A DNA stretch of 9,371 bases, from the NCBI GenBank assembly GCA_947464665.1, contig CANHXV010000075.1, positions 1 through 9,371 on the forward strand, read 5' to 3'. This document shows, piece by piece, positions 5,396 through 9,371 of the stretch (positions are counted from its first letter, which is position 1; each line of letters opens with the position of its first letter). The notes beneath the pieces are model-generated. The model worked only from the letters and a program-made list of their open reading frames with translations. It had not been told where the DNA came from and ran no database searches. The position numbers and the translations under genes were made by a program. This DNA is from Comamonadaceae bacterium (GTDB lineage Bacteria > Pseudomonadota > Gammaproteobacteria > Burkholderiales > Burkholderiaceae_C).

Positions 5396-6976
5396 TCAGT
5401 GGCGAAAGTGGCGTACACCAGAAAACACCATGGCCACGCCGCGTTCATCTGCTGCGGCTATCACTTCGGGGTCGCGCATAGAGCCGCCAGGCTGAATGAC
5501 GCAATTGGCCCCAGCGTCCACCACCACATCAAGGCCGTCACGAAACGGGAAAAAGGCATCACTGGCCACCACAGTGTTTTTCAAACTCAAACCGGCATGC
5601 CCGGCTTTGATGCTGGCAATTCGGGCAGAGTCTAATCGGCTCATTTGACCAGCGCCTACACCCATGGTCATGCCATTGGCGCAAAACACAATGGCATTGC
5701 TCTTGACGTACTTGGCAACTTTCCATGCAAACAACAAATCTTGCAGCTGTGCAGGCGTAGGTTGAACTTGGGTCACCACTTTGAGGTCGGCCAATTGCAA
5801 CTCGTGGTTGTCGGCGGTTTGAATAAGCAAACCAGAGCCTACCCGCTTGATGTCTTGCGCGTTGCGGCCTTGCTCGAATGCAGTGCCACCTGCTTTGAAT
5901 GCAGGCAAGGCAATTTGCAGGACGCGTACATTGGCTTTGGCTTTGAAAATTTCCAGAGCTTCAGGCGAGTATGAAGGCGCCATCAGCACTTCGACAAACT
6001 GCTTGCTAATTTGTTGGGCAGCCGCTGCGTCTACCTGGCGATTCAGTGCAATGATGCCGCCAAAGGCTGATGTTGGATCGGTTTGGAAGGCTTTGTTGTA
6101 GCAATCAAGCGCGTTGGTACCCACGGCCACGCCGCAAGGATTGGCGTGCTTCACAATCACGCAGGCAGCTTCAGCAAAGCTCTTGACGCATTCCCAGGCT
6201 GCATCGGCATCTGCGATGTTGTTGTAAGACAGCTCTTTGCCTTGCACCTGCACTGCCGTGACCAAAGAGCCTGGCGCTGGATGCAGATCCCGGTAAAAAG
6301 CAGCCGTTTGATGCGGGTTCTCGCCATAGCGCAGGTCTTGCAATTTCACAAATCGGCCGTTGGATTGAGCGGGGTATTGGGCCCGGGCCCCATTTTCCAA
6401 GTCGTAAGAGGACAAATAATCGCTGATGGCTGCGTCGTAATTGCTGATGCGATTGAAGGCCGCCACCGACAAAGCAAAACGTGTTTTTTCAGACACCTTG
6501 CCTTGGCTTGTCAGCTCTTCAATCACGGTGGCGTACTGCGACGCATCGGTCAGCACCGCCACGTCTTTCCAGTTCTTGGCCGCACTTCGCACCATGGCGG
6601 GGCCGCCAATGTCGATGTTCTCAATGGCATCTTCCAAAGTACAGCCAGGCTTGGCCACAGTGGCTTCAAAGGGGTACAAATTGACGATGAGCAAATCGAT
6701 GGTTTGAATGCCGTGCGCTTTCAGTGCTGCCATGTGCTCAGGCAGATCACGGCGCGCCAATAAACCGCCGTGAACTTTGGGGTGCAATGTTTTGACACGG
6801 CCGTCCAACATTTCTGGAAACTCGGTAACCTGCGCCACTTCCGTCACGGGCAAACCTTGTTCGGCCAGCAGCTTGGCGGTGCCGCCGGTGGAGACCAACT
6901 CTACCTTCAGCGCATGCAGCGCTTGAGCAAGTTCCACGATGCCAGTTTTGTCAGAGACAGAAATCAGTGCTTTCAT
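5396..6976 (-). CDS. purH: Bifunctional AICAR formyltransferase / IMP cyclohydrolase
   Basis: A 526-residue PurH (E. coli 529), carrying out the last two steps of IMP synthesis: formylation of AICAR by 10-formyl-THF, then ring closure. The N-terminal MGS-like cyclohydrolase domain (about 1-145) starts ALISVSDKTGI and contains STGGTA (29-34), EMLDGRVKTLHPKVHGG (55-71) and VNLYPF (98-103). The formyltransferase domain (about 200-526) shows RYGENPHQ (216-223), ELSYNNIADADAAW (248-261), the catalytic Lys276-His277 pair in VKHANPCG (275-282), SAFGGIIALNR (303-313), SNAIVFCANGMTMGVGAGQM (426-445) and the C-terminal PFRDGLD (477-483) with QPGGSMRD (495-502). The start ATG is 4 bases after the fis stop; only a weak purine stretch (GAAGTGA) precedes it. 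It is the last gene of dusB-fis-purH and ends at a bidirectional terminator. Intact. Confidence 0.98.
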   Translation of the reverse strand: MKALISVSDKTGIVELAQALHALKVELVSTGGTAKLLAEQGLPVTEVAQVTEFPEMLDGRVKTLHPKVHGGLLARRDLPEHMAALKAHGIQTIDLLIVNLYPFEATVAKPGCTLEDAIENIDIGGPAMVRSAAKNWKDVAVLTDASQYATVIEELTSQGKVSEKTRFALSVAAFNRISNYDAAISDYLSSYDLENGARAQYPAQSNGRFVKLQDLRYGENPHQTAAFYRDLHPAPGSLVTAVQVQGKELSYNNIADADAAWECVKSFAEAACVIVKHANPCGVAVGTNALDCYNKAFQTDPTSAFGGIIALNRQVDAAAAQQISKQFVEVLMAPSYSPEALEIFKAKANVRVLQIALPAFKAGGTAFEQGRNAQDIKRVGSGLLIQTADNHELQLADLKVVTQVQPTPAQLQDLLFAWKVAKYVKSNAIVFCANGMTMGVGAGQMSRLDSARIASIKAGHAGLSLKNTVVASDAFFPFRDGLDVVVDAGANCVIQPGGSMRDPEVIAAADERGVAMVFSGVRHFRH

Positions 6977-6980
6977 TTTT

Positions 6981-7217
6981 TCACTTCACAAGTTTGTGTT
7001 CTAAAAGTTTTTTGCGAAGTGTGTTGCGGTTCAAACCCAGCCACTCCGCAGCGCGCGATTGGTTTTGACCTGCACGTTGCATGACCACGTCCAACAGTGG
7101 CTTCTCCACCACGTTCAGCAACATGTCATACATGCCATGGGGCTCTTCACCCGCCATGTCACGAAAATAATCGTTCAAACTGTCACGGATGCACTCATCA
7201 ATTTTTTTCTTGCTCAT
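6981..7217 (-). CDS. fis: Fis-family DNA-binding protein
   Basis: A 78-residue Fis homologue, shorter than the 98 residues of E. coli Fis; short forms are usual in betaproteobacteria. Fis is a dimeric nucleoid protein that bends DNA and modulates stable-RNA and other promoters. The dimer core aligns through LNDYF (14-18) and VEKPLLDVVMQ (37-47), and the C-terminal helix-turn-helix through NQSRAAEWLGLNRNTLRKKL (52-71), including the DNA-contacting Asn/Arg/Lys pattern NRNTLRKK. The missing N-terminal 20 or so residues correspond to the beta-hairpin arm region used by E. coli Fis in Hin/Gin inversion, so that activity is unlikely. The start overlaps the dusB stop as ATGA, and GGAG (7226-7229) lies 8 bases upstream. 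The dusB-fis pairing is the same as in E. coli. A near-consensus Fis site upstream of dusB suggests autocontrol. Confidence 0.94.
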   Translation of the reverse strand: MSKKKIDECIRDSLNDYFRDMAGEEPHGMYDMLLNVVEKPLLDVVMQRAGQNQSRAAEWLGLNRNTLRKKLLEHKLVK

Positions 7218-8263
7218 TCCATTGTCTCCAAAGCCATTTCAGCTTGATTGCCTGCAACAGCCTTTGGCATGCGCTCCATGAGCGCCGCCATGTCTTCAAA
7301 AAAATCTGCCACGGCCCGTGATTGCAAATCGGCCGTTTCCAACGTATTCATGTACTCTCTAAACACCTCACCGCCTGGTAAATCGCGCACATACCAGCCA
7401 ATGTGCTTGCGTGCAGAACGCACCCCTGTCAGTTCACCATACAAACCGTAGTGGTCTTGCAAATGTTCAAGCAAAGCACGCTTGACTTCGGCCACCAAGG
7501 GCGGCGCCAAGTACTCGCCCGTTGCCAAGAAATGCACGATCTCACGAAAGATCCATGGCCGTCCTTGAGCGGCACGGCCGACCATCAACGCATCTGCGCC
7601 TGTGTGCTTTAAAACTTGCAGCGCCTTGTCGGGTGAATCGATGTCGCCATTGGCCACGACTGGAATTTTGAGGGCCGCTTTCACAGCCGCCACAGTATCG
7701 TATTCAGCAAAACCTTTGTAGCCTTGCTCGCGCGTACGGCCATGCACCGTGACCATTTGAATGCCTGCGCTTTCAAACGCCTTGGCCAATGTCAAAGCAT
7801 TTTTTTCTGTGTCGCACCAGCCCGTGCGCATTTTCAAAGTCACAGGGACACCCCGTGGCGCGCAAGCTGCGACCACTGCTTGTGCAATTTCAATGGCCAG
7901 TTTTTCGTTTTGCATTAGCGCTGAACCTGCCCATTTGTTGCAAACCTTTTTGGCAGGGCAGCCCATGTTGATGTCAATGATCTGCGCGCCTTGATCGATG
8001 TTGTAAGCCGCTGCCTCGGCCATCATAGGCCCGTCGGTACCAGCAATTTGCACGGCAATGGGCCCAGGCTCGCCATCGTGGTTGGCACGACGCGAAGTCT
8101 TCAAACTTTTCCACAAGTCTTTGCGCGATGTGACCATTTCGCTCACAGCATAGCCTGCACCAAACTGTCTGCACAATTGGCGAAAGGGCCGATCTGTGAC
8201 GCCCGCCATGGGCGCTACAAAAATAGCATTGGGTAAAACGTAAGGTCCGATTTGCATGGACAT
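7214..8263 (-). CDS. dusB: tRNA-dihydrouridine synthase B
   Basis: A 349-residue DusB (E. coli 321), an FMN enzyme that reduces uridines in the tRNA D-loop with NADPH. The TIM-barrel domain (about 8-245) has VAPMAGVTDRPFRQL (16-30), VSEMV (40-44), VQIAG (71-75), and INMGCPAKKVCNKWAGSALM (98-117) holding the catalytic Cys102. It also has LKMRTGW (143-149) with the flavin Lys, VHGRTREQGYKG (173-184), ANGDI (204-208) and GADALMVGRAAQGRPWIFRE (222-241). The helical C-terminal domain with SARKHIGWY (283-291) follows, and a tail of roughly 20 residues exceeds the E. coli protein. The start is ATG 8263; ATG 8257 (residue 3) is an alternative nearer the E. coli N-terminus. The leader before it is pyrimidine-rich with no clear ribosome site. 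First gene of dusB-fis-purH; its stop overlaps the fis start by 4 bases. Confidence 0.97.
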   Translation of the reverse strand: MSMQIGPYVLPNAIFVAPMAGVTDRPFRQLCRQFGAGYAVSEMVTSRKDLWKSLKTSRRANHDGEPGPIAVQIAGTDGPMMAEAAAYNIDQGAQIIDINMGCPAKKVCNKWAGSALMQNEKLAIEIAQAVVAACAPRGVPVTLKMRTGWCDTEKNALTLAKAFESAGIQMVTVHGRTREQGYKGFAEYDTVAAVKAALKIPVVANGDIDSPDKALQVLKHTGADALMVGRAAQGRPWIFREIVHFLATGEYLAPPLVAEVKRALLEHLQDHYGLYGELTGVRSARKHIGWYVRDLPGGEVFREYMNTLETADLQSRAVADFFEDMAALMERMPKAVAGNQAEMALETME

Positions 8264-8388
8264 AGAGAAAGAGAACCAAAGGTGATTGCTTAAAAAGGAG
8301 GCACGATTGTAATTGCTTACTTTTTGAGCAAGGGAATTATTTTTGAAGAAATTTTAAAATAGAAACCTTTGGCTACACTCTGAGGCAA
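8264..8388. promoter_or_regulatory. Divergent promoter region for dusB-fis-purH (minus) and yqaA (plus)
   Basis: This 125-base, AT-rich stretch is the largest gap in the window. On the minus strand TACAAT (8311 to 8306) is a good -10 candidate, lying about 40 bases before the dusB ATG; TTGCTC (8331 to 8326) is upstream but the spacing to it is only 14 bases, so the promoter would be non-standard. On the plus strand TAAAAT (8355-8360) and TACACT (8374-8379) are possible -10 elements without a clear -35. An 8-base direct repeat ATTGCTTA occurs at 8285-8292 and 8312-8319. GAGG (8382-8385) is the ribosome site candidate for yqaA, with a short 3-base spacing. Assignments are by eye. Confidence 0.45.
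8315..8329. promoter_or_regulatory. Candidate Fis binding site upstream of dusB-fis
   Basis: GCTTACTTTTTGAGC matches the E. coli Fis core consensus (G at 1, T-Y-A at 3-5, A/T centre, T-R-A at 10-13, C at 15) at every strongly preferred position, with one mismatch at the weakly preferred position 6. It overlaps the minus-strand TTGCTC and lies just upstream of the TACAAT hexamer, where binding could block RNA polymerase. In E. coli, Fis represses its own dusB-fis promoter, so the place is meaningful. The consensus is recalled, and chance matches in AT-rich DNA are common. Confidence 0.4.
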
Positions 8389-8904
8389 ATGGAAGCATGG
8401 CTATCACCCCTCTCGGCACAACTCATGGCATGGTTGGCATTGCCTGAACACGGCTTGTCTACCGTGTTCACCATCGCCTTTATTTCGGCAACCTTGCTGC
8501 CCATGGGATCTGAGCCTGCCGTGTTTGGTTTGGTCAAACTCAACCCCGATTTGTTTTGGGCGGCCATTTTGGTTGCCACGGTGGGAAATACGCTTGGCGG
8601 CATGCTGAGTTGGTGGATGGGCTACGGTGCACACCATGCGATAGACAAAGTACGCAGTCGCAAGGCCAATCAGAGCCCGGCCAATGACAGCATGAGCGAT
8701 CGAATGCATTTGCGCGCGCTCCAATGGCTGGAGAAGTTAGGCCCTAAAGCATGCATATTGTCTTGGCTTCCTGGTGTGGGCGACCCTTTGTGCGCCGTAG
8801 CGGGATGGCTCAAAATGCCACTGGCTGCTTGCACGTTTTACATGGCGATAGGCAAATTTTTACGTTATTTGCTCATGACAAGTTTGCTTTTGTGGGTGTT
8901 TTAA
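8389..8904 (+). CDS. yqaA: YqaA family inner-membrane protein (DedA/SNARE-associated superfamily)
   Basis: A 171-residue hydrophobic protein related to E. coli YqaA (142 residues), a small relative of the DedA superfamily; the molecular role of YqaA itself is unknown, while some DedA proteins act as lipid transporters. Visible family motifs are FISATLLPMGSEP (31-43), VGNTLGGMLSWWMG (65-78), LSWLPGVGDPLCAVAGWL (124-141) and the C-terminal IGKFLRYLL (154-162). Membrane segments fall at about 22-50, 56-80, 122-142 and 147-170. A polar, charged linker at about 84-107 separates the halves and, together with about 20 extra N-terminal residues, explains the added length. The start ATG 8389 has GAGG close upstream. 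It diverges from dusB and converges on the permease gene with only 12 bases between stops; I see no terminator there. Confidence 0.88.
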   Translation: MEAWLSPLSAQLMAWLALPEHGLSTVFTIAFISATLLPMGSEPAVFGLVKLNPDLFWAAILVATVGNTLGGMLSWWMGYGAHHAIDKVRSRKANQSPANDSMSDRMHLRALQWLEKLGPKACILSWLPGVGDPLCAVAGWLKMPLAACTFYMAIGKFLRYLLMTSLLLWVF

Positions 8905-8916
8905 ATGCATTCACAA

Positions 8917-9371
8917 CTACCTAAACACCAGCAAAAGCGCTACCACCACTAAAAAGCCAAGCAAGGCTCGGCGAAAAGTCTCTTCACTCAAACGATGTCG
9001 AATTTTTCGACCAGCTTGCAGGCCCAAAAACATTGGAACAATGGCTAAAAAAGAATAGCCCACATCGTCCAATGACATACGGCCAAAATGCCACATGGCC
9101 AAATACAGTGGCCATGCAGCGTTGAAATAAATCACACTGATGCAGCCCACAAATTCATCTCTGCTGAGTTTCAGTGACATCATGTAGCTGATGACAATGG
9201 GGCCCATCAATGAAGATGCGCCGCCCAGCAATCCGGAGGTAACCCCCACGAGGGCACTGGCCGCAGGTTCTTTTTCTGGTGGGATATTGAAGCTTGGCTT
9301 GAAGGCCATAAGCACCACGGCCACGATCAAGGCAAACGCCAAAACCATGTTCAATTCACGAACGCTGAATG
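8917..9371 (-). CDS. TauE/SafE family sulfite exporter-type permease (C-terminal 150 residues)
   Basis: The frame is open to the right edge, so the 5' half of the gene is outside the window; full-length members are about 250 residues. The visible part is strongly hydrophobic with about five membrane segments. One runs near the window edge (MVLAFALIVAVVLMAF). The second-half repeat is AASALVGVTSGLLGGASSLM followed by GPIVISYMMSL, whose Gly-rich 'G..SG.LGG.ssl.GP' pattern typifies the TauE/SafE family. Then come FVGCISVIYFNAAWPLYLAMW, VGYSFLAIVPMFLGLQAG with the charged RKIRHRLS turn, and a final RRALLGFLVVVALLLVFR. The family moves sulfite, sulfoacetate or other organosulfur and carboxylate anions across the inner membrane; the substrate cannot be read here. 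A TTG at 9354 or ATG at 9348 could start a shorter protein, but these fall inside a membrane repeat and are not credible starts. Confidence 0.88.
   Translation of the reverse strand, partial: FSVRELNMVLAFALIVAVVLMAFKPSFNIPPEKEPAASALVGVTSGLLGGASSLMGPIVISYMMSLKLSRDEFVGCISVIYFNAAWPLYLAMWHFGRMSLDDVGYSFLAIVPMFLGLQAGRKIRHRLSEETFRRALLGFLVVVALLLVFR

Noticed and set aside
6083..6763. Long open frame (226 codons) on the plus strand opposite purH
   Set aside because: It lies entirely antisense to a well-conserved gene, has no family motif that I recognise, and its composition is that expected of a mirrored GC-biased coding frame.
9346..9354. TauE/SafE protein starting inside the window at TTG 9354 or ATG 9348
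   Set aside because: The frame stays open to the window edge and the visible part matches only the second half of the family, so the gene is simply cut by the window.
1..9371. Mobile element, CRISPR, tRNA/rRNA, riboswitch, toxin-antitoxin or defence system
   Set aside because: Reading both strands I found no transposase, integrase, terminal repeats, spaced repeats, tRNA-like cloverleaf or defence-gene motifs; all of the space is taken by housekeeping genes and short gaps.

Overview
The window looks like ordinary chromosome from a betaproteobacterium, most likely order Burkholderiales and probably family Comamonadaceae. This judgement rests on protein character and gene neighbourhoods remembered from that group: yqgE-ruvX-pyrR, rubredoxin/ThiD-like/hemL, and dusB-fis-purH with a short Fis. 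It was not tested by a search. Coding density is very high, and no gap exceeds about 125 bases. I see no insertion sequence, prophage gene, tRNA, rRNA or CRISPR array, and no stretch of clearly foreign base composition.

Layout. Positions 1-1323 (minus strand) hold a tightly coupled set read right to left: yqgE, ruvX and the 5' part of pyrR, each pair sharing a 4-base stop/start overlap. A class I photolyase gene (phr, 1350-2840, plus) diverges from yqgE across only 26 bases. A 57-residue rubredoxin gene (2872-3045, minus) converges on phr. Diverging from rubredoxin is a plus-strand pair, a ThiD-like kinase gene (3103-4044) overlapping hemL (4028-5332). A strong hairpin at 5349-5375, with A and T tracts on its two sides, separates hemL from the convergent operon dusB-fis-purH (8263 down to 5396, minus). 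A 125-base AT-rich intergenic region (8264-8388) divides dusB from a YqaA/DedA-like membrane protein gene (8389-8904, plus). The window ends in a truncated TauE/SafE-type permease gene (8917-9371, minus).

Functions. The genes are housekeeping: pyrimidine metabolism or regulation (pyrR), purine synthesis (purH), the C5 route to tetrapyrroles (hemL), rRNA processing or Holliday-junction-type nuclease (ruvX), tRNA dihydrouridylation (dusB), nucleoid and transcription control (fis), light-dependent DNA repair (phr), electron transfer (rubredoxin) and two membrane proteins.

Two points deserve most attention. First, the ThiD-like protein lacks several canonical kinase motifs, carries Glu in place of the usual acid/Cys of the anion-hole loop, and is translationally tied to the PLP enzyme HemL, so its annotated role in thiamine synthesis is doubtful. 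Second, a near-consensus Fis site lies in the dusB-fis promoter region and suggests autoregulation. I found no convincing undescribed multi-gene system.
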